A stretch of 45,882 nt of DNA, taken from assembly GCA_019415925.1 (NCBI GenBank), contig DXYG01000012.1, positions 1-45,882 of the forward strand, in the 5' to 3' direction. Positions within the stretch are counted from its first letter, which is position 1, and each line of letters opens with the position of its first letter. Under the pieces are notes generated by a model, which did not search any database, was not told the origin of the DNA, and saw only the letters and a list, made by a program, of their open reading frames with translations. The translations under genes were made by a program, and so were the position numbers. Shown piece after piece: positions 1-7,660 of the stretch. Origin of the DNA: Clostridiales bacterium. GTDB lineage: Bacteria; Bacillota; Clostridia; Oscillospirales; Acutalibacteraceae.

Positions 1-142
1 TTTCAATCGTAGGGGACGGGTTCCTACACGTCCCGAAACGTTACCTATATATCAATTTATAATTCGGGCAACCGTTTTATCCAAACAATCCGACTTTTCC
101 ACTCGAATTGCCTGCGGCGGCTTCGCCGCAAATTTTGGTTTA
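1..142. repeat. Mosaic intergenic repeat element, copy A (cut by window start)
   Basis: Positions 1-140 match 33868-34007 almost base for base (about 5 differences in 140). The element holds a GTAG-footed hairpin (9-34), a constant core (about 35-112) and a GC-rich hairpin with arms GCGGCG/CGCCGC (114-129). It ends in CAAATTTTGGTTTA (129-142), the counterpart of the inverted ends seen in the copy at 3411-3843. The last three bases are the stop codon of the neighbouring minus-strand gene. The other end lies outside the window. No protein is encoded. Confidence 0.85.
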
Positions 143-901
143 GTTTTTCTTATTCTTATATTTTCTGCTTAAAATGCATAATGTAAAAACGCCTGCGGAT
201 ATCAGCATAACGCAAATTATCTGCGGTGCATAGTTGTTAACTCCGGTTTTCGGAGAAACTAACGATGTATCTTTGCCTGTTGTTGATGTGTTGTTTGTCG
301 GCTCTGTGCCGGTAGAGGGATTTGCGCTCTGCTTTTCAACCTGCAATGTGATACTGCACATACTGTCGCTGTAGTAATGTGCAAAAAAGCTTGTGTTCTC
401 AGGCAAAGTTTGCAGATACTCACTTTTAACGGTAATCACAAATCCGCCTGATGTTTTCTCAATATCATAATTTGCGTTGTCTACCTCTGTTTCACCGACT
501 GTTAAATTATAAAACTTACAGTCATCACCGGCAGGAATTGATACTCCTACATTTTCATAAGCGGTGAATTCATATGTATTTAAAATGTTTTCAAAATAGC
601 CGTTGAAGGTGTACTCTCCGTTTTCCAGACTTCTCAGGTAGTCCTCTTTGAGCGTAACGGTAGTTTTATTTTCATCGCCTGAAACCGTGTAATTTTTTGA
701 ATCAATCTCTCCGTTTTTATCCTCGAGTCTTGCAAACTTTGTGTAATCACCCTGTAAATCAACAGAAACCGTTTCATTGCCCGTATAATTGTTAAAGTTA
801 TACATCTTCGGTGTTGCTGCGCTTGCGCTGACAGAAAATAAAGAAATTGCCGTAACTGACGCAAAAACTGTTACTAAAGTTTTTTTGAATACTGCGTTCA
901 T
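140..901 (-). CDS. Secreted surface protein with two X2-like repeats and an SPKTG sorting signal
   Basis: A predicted 253-residue exported protein. The ATG at 901 is chosen because AGGAG lies just upstream and it places a signal peptide (MNAVFKKTL then a hydrophobic stretch ending ASA) at the N-terminus. Two related Ig-like units follow (about residues 30-105 and 110-180), each with a DYTVS/NYDIE strand and a 'YL..L..GEYTF'-type turn; this resembles the X2 module of cellulosomal and surface proteins. A Ser/Thr/Asn linker leads to SPKTG, a hydrophobic helix and a Lys/Arg tail, the layout of a sortase-anchored protein with a non-canonical first residue. The ligand is unknown. The stop codon coincides with the end of a repeat element. 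Confidence 0.75.
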   Translation of the reverse strand: MNAVFKKTLVTVFASVTAISLFSVSASAATPKMYNFNNYTGNETVSVDLQGDYTKFARLEDKNGEIDSKNYTVSGDENKTTVTLKEDYLRSLENGEYTFNGYFENILNTYEFTAYENVGVSIPAGDDCKFYNLTVGETEVDNANYDIEKTSGGFVITVKSEYLQTLPENTSFFAHYYSDSMCSITLQVEKQSANPSTGTEPTNNTSTTGKDTSLVSPKTGVNNYAPQIICVMLISAGVFTLCILSRKYKNKKN

Positions 902-953
902 ATTGTTTTTCTCCTGATTGTAAAAATTTGAAATATAGATATTTCTTTGTTTT

Positions 954-959
954 ATTATA
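954..959 (-). promoter_or_regulatory. Candidate -10 box for the SPKTG surface protein
   Basis: TATAAT on the minus strand, about 50 bp upstream of the start at 901. The -35 is weak and falls in a long A/T run (964-975), so only the -10 is convincing. Confidence 0.4.
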
Positions 960-1030
960 CCATTTTTTTTTTTTTGAAAATAGCAGCAAAATATATGAAA
1001 TATTGTTTGCTGTTTTGTGCTAAATAACAA

Positions 1031-1069
1031 ATGGATTGTTACTTGTACACAATACAAATAACAATCCAT
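1031..1069. repeat. Inverted repeat between two tandem minus-strand genes
   Basis: ATGGATTGTTA (1031-1041) pairs exactly with TAACAATCCAT (1059-1069), and the pairing extends inward with one mismatch, leaving a short loop. It lies 12 bp past the stop of the CNNM/CBS gene. It could be a weak terminator for that gene, though only a moderately T-rich stretch follows on the minus strand, or a binding site. Confidence 0.6.
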
Positions 1070-1080
1070 ATCCTACAGTT

Positions 1081-2376
1081 TTACACCGTTGTTTCTTCTG
1101 CTTTTTCTTCAGCTTGTTCATCATTTTCCGCATCAAGCTTTTTGACTACAACTCTGATGATTCGCTGGTCTTTTACCTCCATAACGGTGAATCTAAATCC
1201 GTCGGCTTCGATGCTCTGGCGTTTGTGGGGGATAGTTCCTGCGTGTTCAAGAATAAATCCGCCTACCGTCACGCTGTCGCTTTCAATTGCGTCCTCGTCC
1301 ATATCAAACAGCGCAAGCAAATCGTCAAGCTCAATGTCGCCGTTTACAAGGAATTCACCTTTGCCGATTTTGTAGTAGTTGTGCTCGATTTCCTCGTCCT
1401 CGTCCCAGATTTCGCCTACGATTTCCTCAAGCAAGTCCTCCATAGTGACAATACCGAGCGTTCCGCCGTATTCGTCTGTGACGATTGCAAGGTGAATTTT
1501 CGTGCGCTTGAACGCATTTAAAATTTTCGAAAGCTGTTGAGTTCTGAAAACAAAGTAAGGTGTCTGCATTATGTCACGCAAATCGGGAGCTTTTCCGTCT
1601 GCAAGCGACTCAAGATAATCTCTTGTATGCAGAATTCCGACAATATGGTCAACCGTTTCCTCATAAACAGGAATACGTGAATATCTGTTCTCTATGATTA
1701 TGTCCTTAATCTTTTCCTGACTGTCGCTGATGTTGATGAAAGTAACGTCAACCCTCGGCGTGAGGATTTCCTCTGCGGTCTTTTCGTCAAAGTCAAGCGC
1801 AGAACGCACCATTTCGCTTTCGCTTTCTTCAAGCACGCCTTCTTCTTCAATGCTTTCAACGATGTATTTCAGCTCGTTTTCCGTAACAGACGGACTGTCC
1901 TCACTTCCGCCTGCAATTTTCAGCGCAAGCGACTTGAGCTTTAAAAATACAAACACAAACGGCTTGAGTATGAACATAAGCACACGCAGTAAGCTTGCTG
2001 TCTTGAGAGTAAAAGCGTCGCAGTGTTCCTTTGCAAGGCACTTAGGGATAACCTCGCCGAATGTCAGCACAAGCAGAGTAGTTGCACCCGTTGCAATTGC
2101 CGAGCCCATATCTCCGAAAAGATTAAGGCAAAGCACCGTTGCAATTGACGAACAGCTAAGGTTTACGATGTTGTTGCAGATAAGGATTGTTGTAAGGGCA
2201 TTGTCAAAATTTTCGATAACATAAAGCGCATTTTTTGCCTTTTTGTTGCCGTTATCAACGCTGTGCTGGATTCGGATTTTGTTTACAAACGAAAACGCCG
2301 TTTCTGTAGCAGAAAAAAACGCCGATAAAAGCACGAGTATCGCAATGACAATACCCATAATTATGTCAGATGTCAA
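1081..2376 (-). CDS. HlyC/CorC (CNNM-CBS) family membrane transporter
   Basis: A 431-residue integral membrane protein of the CNNM/CorC family, members of which are linked to magnesium or cobalt efflux in the plasma membrane. The N-terminal third (about 1-155) is the hydrophobic CNNM (DUF21) domain, with the family-typical SAFFSATETAF and GEVIPK motifs. A CBS pair follows (about 205-325, ending in the motif TDEYGGTLGIVTMEDLLEEI), then a CorC_HlyC domain (about 340-420) and an acidic tail. The start is TTG at 2376, because GGAGTGA lies 7 bp upstream and no ATG fits as well. The older name 'hemolysin' is not supported as a function. The transported ion is inferred from the family only. Confidence 0.9.
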   Translation of the reverse strand: MTSDIIMGIVIAILVLLSAFFSATETAFSFVNKIRIQHSVDNGNKKAKNALYVIENFDNALTTILICNNIVNLSCSSIATVLCLNLFGDMGSAIATGATTLLVLTFGEVIPKCLAKEHCDAFTLKTASLLRVLMFILKPFVFVFLKLKSLALKIAGGSEDSPSVTENELKYIVESIEEEGVLEESESEMVRSALDFDEKTAEEILTPRVDVTFINISDSQEKIKDIIIENRYSRIPVYEETVDHIVGILHTRDYLESLADGKAPDLRDIMQTPYFVFRTQQLSKILNAFKRTKIHLAIVTDEYGGTLGIVTMEDLLEEIVGEIWDEDEEIEHNYYKIGKGEFLVNGDIELDDLLALFDMDEDAIESDSVTVGGFILEHAGTIPHKRQSIEADGFRFTVMEVKDQRIIRVVVKKLDAENDEQAEEKAEETTV

Positions 2377-2468
2377 TTAAAAATCACTCCGATTATGTTA
2401 TTTATATTCTATAGTACTATAATTCTTTTAAATAATTATTGTTTTTAAGAAATATAAGCATAAAAACA

Positions 2469-2497
2469 TTGAAAAATATTGCTTGAAATGTTATAAT
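2469..2497 (+). promoter_or_regulatory. SigA-type promoter for tepA
   Basis: TTGAAA (2469-2474), a 17-bp spacer and TATAAT (2492-2497), about 90 bp upstream of the tepA start codon. The -10 is a perfect match to consensus. Confidence 0.65.
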
Positions 2498-2585
2498 ATT
2501 TTCTATATTGCTTTTGCATATATATTTAGTAACTGTGAATTTTCGTAAACTTTCGGGAAACAATATTTCTCGGAGGTGCATAGTA

Positions 2586-3413
2586 ATGTCACAAAAATCA
2601 AAATCTTCAAAGTCGGATAAGTCCGATAAGAAGAACAGGGATAACTTTGTAAAAAATCCGAATTCCGATGATAATCCGCAAAAGCTTGAAAACGACAGTC
2701 CCATAAGCGAGGAGCACACCGACCAGATTGGCGAAACAGGCTCGGTGCTCACCTCTCACAAGGACAGCATAATACATTGTCTGACGATTATCGGTCAGAT
2801 TGAAGGCCACTATATTCTCCCTCAACAGAACAAAACCACTAAGTACGAGCACGTTATTCCTCTGCTTGTTTCCATTGAGGAGGACGAGAGGATTGACGGA
2901 CTTTTAATTCTGCTCAACACCGTCGGAGGAGATGTTGAAGCAGGTCTTGCAATTGCCGAGGTTATTTCGGGAATGAAAAAGCCGACAGTTTCAATCGTAC
3001 TCGGAGGCGGTCACTCAATCGGAATTCCGCTTGCAGTGGCGGCTAAAAAGAGCTTTATCGCTAAAAGTGCCTCAATGACCGTTCACCCTGTACGCACAAC
3101 GGGACTTACCCTCGGAGTACCGCAGACGTTTGAGTATTTTCAGCGTATGCAGGACAGAATCACAACCTTTGTCGCCGAAAATTCCGATATTACCAAGGAA
3201 AGATATGACGAGCTTGTACTCAACACAGGCGAGCTTGTTATGGACATCGGCACAATTTTAGAGGGCGAGGAGGCTGTTGAAGAGGGCTTGATTGACAGCG
3301 TAGGCACAGTTTCCGACGCTATAGACGCTCTTTACGATATGATAAAGGAGTCAAAAGAGCCGAAAGAGCCAAAGAAGAAATCAAGGGCAAGAAGCAGTAA
3401 AGCTAAGCAATAA
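2586..3413 (+). CDS. tepA: ClpP-fold serine protease TepA (YmfB family)
   Basis: A predicted 275-residue cytoplasmic ClpP/crotonase-fold protease of the TepA/YmfB type, implicated in Bacillus in protein translocation and spore-related proteolysis. The first 60 residues are charged and low-complexity (Ser/Lys/Asp-rich). The core follows with LLNTVGGDVEAGLAIAEVI, a GGGHSIG nucleophile region (Ser) and SMTVHPV (His), as in ClpP-like proteases. The tail is Lys-rich. The ATG at 2586 has GGAGGTG 7 bp upstream; the longer in-frame reading has no ribosome site. In Bacillus tepA lies close upstream of spoIIIE; here uppP and a repeat element intervene. The stop codon TAA is also the first three bases of that element. 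Confidence 0.88.
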   Translation: MSQKSKSSKSDKSDKKNRDNFVKNPNSDDNPQKLENDSPISEEHTDQIGETGSVLTSHKDSIIHCLTIIGQIEGHYILPQQNKTTKYEHVIPLLVSIEEDERIDGLLILLNTVGGDVEAGLAIAEVISGMKKPTVSIVLGGGHSIGIPLAVAAKKSFIAKSASMTVHPVRTTGLTLGVPQTFEYFQRMQDRITTFVAENSDITKERYDELVLNTGELVMDIGTILEGEEAVEEGLIDSVGTVSDAIDALYDMIKESKEPKEPKKKSRARSSKAKQ

Positions 3414-3843
3414 ACCATAATTTGTCGGTGGAATTATAGCAACGTTGACGTAGGGACACTCACACCGTGTCCACACAAAAATTGTAACGCAATTTTTGTG
3501 AATGGGACGTGTGGGAACCCGTCCCCTACGGAAAGGTTTGTCAGTCAAAATAATTTTGATATAATCGGTTGCGTTTGATAGTCAACACGGACACGGAGTG
3601 AGTGTCCCTACGACTGTAAAGGAAGCGTTCGTTGTTGCCCAACGGGCAGCCACATAGGGCTGCCCCTACAGTTTATTTTATTCCGTAGGGGCGACCCTGT
3701 GTGGTCGCCCGAAACGTTACCTATATATCAACTTAAAATTCGGGCAACCGTTTTATCCAAACAATCCGATTTTTCCACTCGATTTGCCTGCAGGGGCTAC
3801 CCTGCCGATTTGCGTGTCGAGGCACTCGGCAAATTATGGTTTA
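3411..3843. repeat. Composite inverted-repeat-bounded element, copy C
   Basis: A 433-bp non-coding element bounded by a perfect 14-bp inverted repeat: TAAACCATAATTTG (3411-3424) and CAAATTATGGTTTA (3830-3843). Inside are five GTAG-footed hairpins: 3450-3472 (+), 3504-3529 (-), 3589-3611 (-), 3644-3669 (-) and 3685-3710 (+). There is also an A/T-rich palindrome (3473-3500) and the constant core (3711 to about 3791) shared with 35-112 and 33902 to about 33980. The 3' module (about 3792-3829) differs from the GC hairpin seen at that place in the other copies, so the element is a mosaic. The left end overlaps the tepA stop codon. It fills most of the gap between tepA and uppP; the remaining 80 bp hold only the uppP leader. 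Confidence 0.85.
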
Positions 3844-3924
3844 TATTTTCTATTTCATAAAACAACCCTTTATTCAAATCGGAGTTAGAGGGATAATCAA
3901 AAATTAAAAAAAGGAGTACATACT

Positions 3925-4884
3925 ATGTCAATTCTTGACGCAATTATTCAGGGTATTGTTCAGGGACTTACCGAGTTTCTGCCCGTATCAAGCAGCGGTC
4001 ACCTTGCAATTACACAGCACATTTTAGGTACAAGCGGTGACGGCAATCTGTTCTTCAACGTAATGCTTCACGTCGGAACGCTCGTAGCCGTAATAGCCTT
4101 TTACTACAAGCTTATCTGGAGTCTTATCAAAGAATTTTTCTCAATGATAAAGGACATTTTCACAGGCAAGTTCAAGTGGAGTCAGATGAACTATGAGCGT
4201 AACCTTATTATGATGCTCATAATCGGACTTATTCCGCTTTTCCTGCTTTTTGTTCCTATTCCCGGAACGGATATGAAAGTCAAGGACTTAGCCGACGTTC
4301 TTTCTGCAAGTCCGATACTGCTTGTAACTGCAATTTCACTTCTTGTCACAAGCGCACTTCTCACAGTCGGTATCATCTGCAACCGCAGAAATTCAACAAA
4401 GGGCGGCAAGCACCTCAAAGGCGCAGGCAAAACAGGCTCAAACGGCAGAGAAAGCTACACAATTCTTGACGCAGTATGCGTAGGTCTTATGCAGGTAGCC
4501 GCCGCAGTTTTCCCCGGACTTTCACGCTCCGGCTCAACCCTTGCAGTGGGCGAGATGAGAGGAATCAACAAGCAAAAGGCTCTTGACTATACCTTCGTTC
4601 TCGGCGTTCCGTCAATTATTGCCGCCGCACTTTTAGAGGGCATAGACGCAATAAAGTCACCCGAGGGAATAAACGTAGAAATCGGCGTAATAATCGCAGG
4701 TGTAATCGCCTCAGCAGTTGTCGGATACCTTGCAATCATAATCTTTAAGTGGTTCTTAAAGTCCGACAAAATGAGCATTTTTGTAATCTACACTGCAATC
4801 GTAGGTATTGCTTTCATAATAATTTCAATAATCGAAATGAATACAGGTGTAAACCTCTTTACAGGCACACCTATTAATTGGTAA
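3925..4884 (+). CDS. uppP: Undecaprenyl-diphosphatase UppP (BacA)
   Basis: A 319-residue polytopic membrane phosphatase that dephosphorylates undecaprenyl pyrophosphate, recycling the lipid carrier for peptidoglycan and other envelope polymers. Signature motifs are present: GLTEFLPVSSSGHL near the N-terminus (about 14-27) and FPGLSRSGST in the second half (about 197-206). It is longer than the usual 265-280 residues because of a hydrophilic insert (about residues 153-180) between the two halves. AAGGAG lies 9 bp before the ATG. It is followed after 32 bp by the ftsK-type gene and probably shares its transcript. Confidence 0.95.
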   Translation: MSILDAIIQGIVQGLTEFLPVSSSGHLAITQHILGTSGDGNLFFNVMLHVGTLVAVIAFYYKLIWSLIKEFFSMIKDIFTGKFKWSQMNYERNLIMMLIIGLIPLFLLFVPIPGTDMKVKDLADVLSASPILLVTAISLLVTSALLTVGIICNRRNSTKGGKHLKGAGKTGSNGRESYTILDAVCVGLMQVAAAVFPGLSRSGSTLAVGEMRGINKQKALDYTFVLGVPSIIAAALLEGIDAIKSPEGINVEIGVIIAGVIASAVVGYLAIIIFKWFLKSDKMSIFVIYTAIVGIAFIIISIIEMNTGVNLFTGTPINW

Positions 4885-4916
4885 TTCAGAACAGACATAT
4901 ACAGGATGTGATTTGA

Positions 4917-7619
4917 TTGTCGGCAAAAAAGCAGACAGCAAGCAAAAAGTCAAAAACTCCTGCCAAAACGCAAAAGGGCAGGAGCAGAGCAAAGAAGCCT
5001 GAAACTGCCGTACATACAGGTTTAAGCCCCAGAGTAAGGGCGATTATCTACGGTGCAATAGCAGTAATTTTCGCTTTGATGATAATTATTAAGGGCGAAA
5101 ATGTGTGGACAGCCGTAAGAAGCTTTTTCTTCGGTGTGTTCGGTTTCGGAATATTTCTTATTCCGATTCTGATGATTTACCTCTGCCTTATGACTGAAAA
5201 GGAAAAGCAGGTCGCTCATTTTAAGGCTAAAATAATAATCAGCACGTTTATTATATTTCTTGTCGGTGCGCTCATTTATATTGTCGGCGGCGCAGAATTC
5301 AACAACGTGAATTTCTTTGCCTGTCTTGGCAAGCTGTATATTCAGTCAGCCGATACAAGCGTCTATATGACCTTCGGATGCGGACTTATGGGCGGAATTC
5401 TCGGCTATCCGATTACTCTGCTTTGCGGCGAGGCTGCGGCACTCTGCGTGTGTATTGTTGCAACCGTTATGCTTGTGTTTATCATAGCAAATATTTCCGT
5501 AAAGGATATGGCGGCTGCGGCGTCAAGAACGGTAAGCCATGTCCGTGAAGTGGGTGAAAAGCACGCACGTGAGAGAAAGGCTCGCAGAGAGGCTGAGCGT
5601 GAAAACCAGCAGACCAATAGCAGCGAAGTGCCTATGTATATTGCCGATACTCACGTTTCGGACGGCATTGACATTCCTCTTGACGACCCCAAGGCAAAGA
5701 AGAAAAAGGATAAACACAAAGGAAAAAGCGGAATCGACATTGACTATGTTGAAACAAACGAGCAGAATGCCGTTGATAAGGACTTGTCAGAGGACTTGAT
5801 AAATATTATCAACCGTGCAAGCAAGCCTCTCGGTGAGGATGCAGATACAACGGTTGCCGATATTGCAGAGGATATTTCGCAGGAAAAAGCCTCAAATCAT
5901 ATGACGGACGGTGCAAAACAGGCAGACCCCGAAACCGTACCCATTGAAAATGAAAGAAAAGCAAAGAACAGTAAGACAGAAGAAAATTCTGAATTTGACA
6001 ATGTCGGCTACAAGCTTGATAATTCTTCAAAAGAAGTAAAAGAAGAAAAGATTTACCACTATCCGCCCGTTCAGCTTTTAAAGCCCAACACAAACAATAA
6101 CGACAGGAACGCAATGGAGGAGCTTCAGAACAACTCCAAAAAGCTTATCGATACACTCCATAGCTTTGGCGTAAATGCAACAATAACTAATATCTGCCGA
6201 GGTCCCTCGGTTACACGTTACGAGCTTCAGCCTGCTCCGGGTGTAAAAATCAGCAAAATCACAAATCTTTCCGACGATATTGCGCTTAACCTTGCCGCAA
6301 ACGGCGTGCGAATTGAAGCACCGATTCCCGGAAAAGCCGCTGTCGGAATTGAAGTTCCGAACAAGGTTGTAAGTATGGTTTCAATGCGTGAGCTTATCGA
6401 CTCCGATAAATTCAGAAATGCAAAGAGCAAGCTTACCACGGTTTTAGGACGAGATATTTCGGGTGAAATCGTAGTTACCGACCTTGCAAAAATGCCTCAC
6501 CTGCTTATTGCAGGTACTACCGGTTCGGGTAAGTCGGTGTGCGTAAACTCAATTCTGATGAGCATACTTTTCAAGGCAACGCCCGACGAAGTAAAGCTTT
6601 TGCTTATCGACCCGAAGATGGTTGAATTTTCAAAGTACAAGGGCATTCCGCACCTGCTTGTTCCCGTAGTTTCTGACGCTAAGAAAGCCGCAGGCGCACT
6701 TGCGTGGGCAGTAAACGAAATGCTCCAGAGATACAAGATTTTCTCGGAGTACGACTGCAAGGACATTGATTCTTATAATTCTTTGATAGAAAAAAATCTT
6801 GACTATATTTCAAAAAATCCGCCTGTTGAAGACGAAAACGGTGAAATGCAGCAGCCTGTTCTTGAAATTAACGGACTGCCTGTTGCAAAGGAAAAAATGA
6901 GCAGAGTTGTAATCGCAATTGACGAGCTTGCCGACCTTATGATGGCGGCTCCGAGTGAGGTTGAGGACTCAATCTGCCGACTGGCACAGATGGCACGTGC
7001 GGCAGGTATGCACCTTATCCTTGCGACTCAGCGACCTACCGTAAACGTAATTACGGGACTTATCAAGGCAAACGTGCCGAGCCGTATTTCGCTTAAAGTA
7101 AGCTCGAATATGGACTCAAGAACAATCCTCGATACAGGCGGCGGTGAAAAGCTTATCGGTAAGGGCGATATGCTCTTTGCACCCGTAGGCGCACCCAAGC
7201 CTATGCGAGTTCAGGGCTGTTATGCTTCCGACGAAGAGATTGAGGGCGTAACGAACTACATAAAGAAATCCTACTCGGCGCAGTACAACGCCGATATTGA
7301 AGAAAAAATCAAGCGTATTGCCGCCGAGGAGATTGCCACAGGCAAAAAGCAGAGCGACAGCTCGTCGGATGACGACGGACTTGACGTTGACTCAAAAATG
7401 GACGAGGCTATCAAGTGCGTAATTGAGGCGGGACAGGCTTCCACTTCGCTTATTCAGCGCAGACTCAAGGTAGGCTACGCAAGGGCAGGACGAATGATTG
7501 ACGATATGGAACAGCTCGGCGTAGTCGGACCTCATCAGGGCTCAAAGCCCCGTGAGGTGCTGATGACGTACAACGAGTGGCTCGAAAGAAGAAACACTTT
7601 GCAAAACAGAGAAGATTGA
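4917..7619 (+). CDS. ftsK: DNA translocase FtsK/SpoIIIE
   Basis: A 900-residue ATP-driven DNA pump that moves chromosome through the division septum; in spore formers it fills the forespore. A basic N-terminus precedes four membrane helices (about 40-195), then a charged linker (about 195-400). The alpha/beta motor follows with Walker A GTTGSGKSV (about 532-540), Walker B LLLIDPKM (about 562-569) and IAIDELADLMM (about 665-675). The C-terminal gamma winged helix (about 830-890) ends in the LGVVGPHQGSKPREVL motif that reads KOPS/SRS sites. The start is TTG at 4917, with AGGATGTGA 5 bp upstream. It lies in a run with uppP and the YgiQ-like gene. The sequence does not tell a vegetative from a sporulation role. 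Confidence 0.95.
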   Translation: MSAKKQTASKKSKTPAKTQKGRSRAKKPETAVHTGLSPRVRAIIYGAIAVIFALMIIIKGENVWTAVRSFFFGVFGFGIFLIPILMIYLCLMTEKEKQVAHFKAKIIISTFIIFLVGALIYIVGGAEFNNVNFFACLGKLYIQSADTSVYMTFGCGLMGGILGYPITLLCGEAAALCVCIVATVMLVFIIANISVKDMAAAASRTVSHVREVGEKHARERKARREAERENQQTNSSEVPMYIADTHVSDGIDIPLDDPKAKKKKDKHKGKSGIDIDYVETNEQNAVDKDLSEDLINIINRASKPLGEDADTTVADIAEDISQEKASNHMTDGAKQADPETVPIENERKAKNSKTEENSEFDNVGYKLDNSSKEVKEEKIYHYPPVQLLKPNTNNNDRNAMEELQNNSKKLIDTLHSFGVNATITNICRGPSVTRYELQPAPGVKISKITNLSDDIALNLAANGVRIEAPIPGKAAVGIEVPNKVVSMVSMRELIDSDKFRNAKSKLTTVLGRDISGEIVVTDLAKMPHLLIAGTTGSGKSVCVNSILMSILFKATPDEVKLLLIDPKMVEFSKYKGIPHLLVPVVSDAKKAAGALAWAVNEMLQRYKIFSEYDCKDIDSYNSLIEKNLDYISKNPPVEDENGEMQQPVLEINGLPVAKEKMSRVVIAIDELADLMMAAPSEVEDSICRLAQMARAAGMHLILATQRPTVNVITGLIKANVPSRISLKVSSNMDSRTILDTGGGEKLIGKGDMLFAPVGAPKPMRVQGCYASDEEIEGVTNYIKKSYSAQYNADIEEKIKRIAAEEIATGKKQSDSSSDDDGLDVDSKMDEAIKCVIEAGQASTSLIQRRLKVGYARAGRMIDDMEQLGVVGPHQGSKPREVLMTYNEWLERRNTLQNRED

Positions 7620-7660
7620 TTTTTAATTCTGAATTATAGTAATTGACAAGGAGATTATTA

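Noticed and set aside
1031..1521. Plus-strand frames over the end of the CNNM/CBS gene
   Set aside because: They are antisense to a clear conserved gene; the MDCYLY start comes from the inverted repeat at 1031-1069.
1081..2376. Haemolysin
   Set aside because: The HlyC-type name is historical; the domains (CNNM, CBS pair, CorC) indicate a membrane transporter rather than a toxin.
3411..3843. CRISPR array or tRNA cluster in the hairpin-rich gap
   Set aside because: The hairpins differ in sequence and spacing, there are no regular direct repeats with unique spacers, no cas genes are in the window and no cloverleaf can be drawn.
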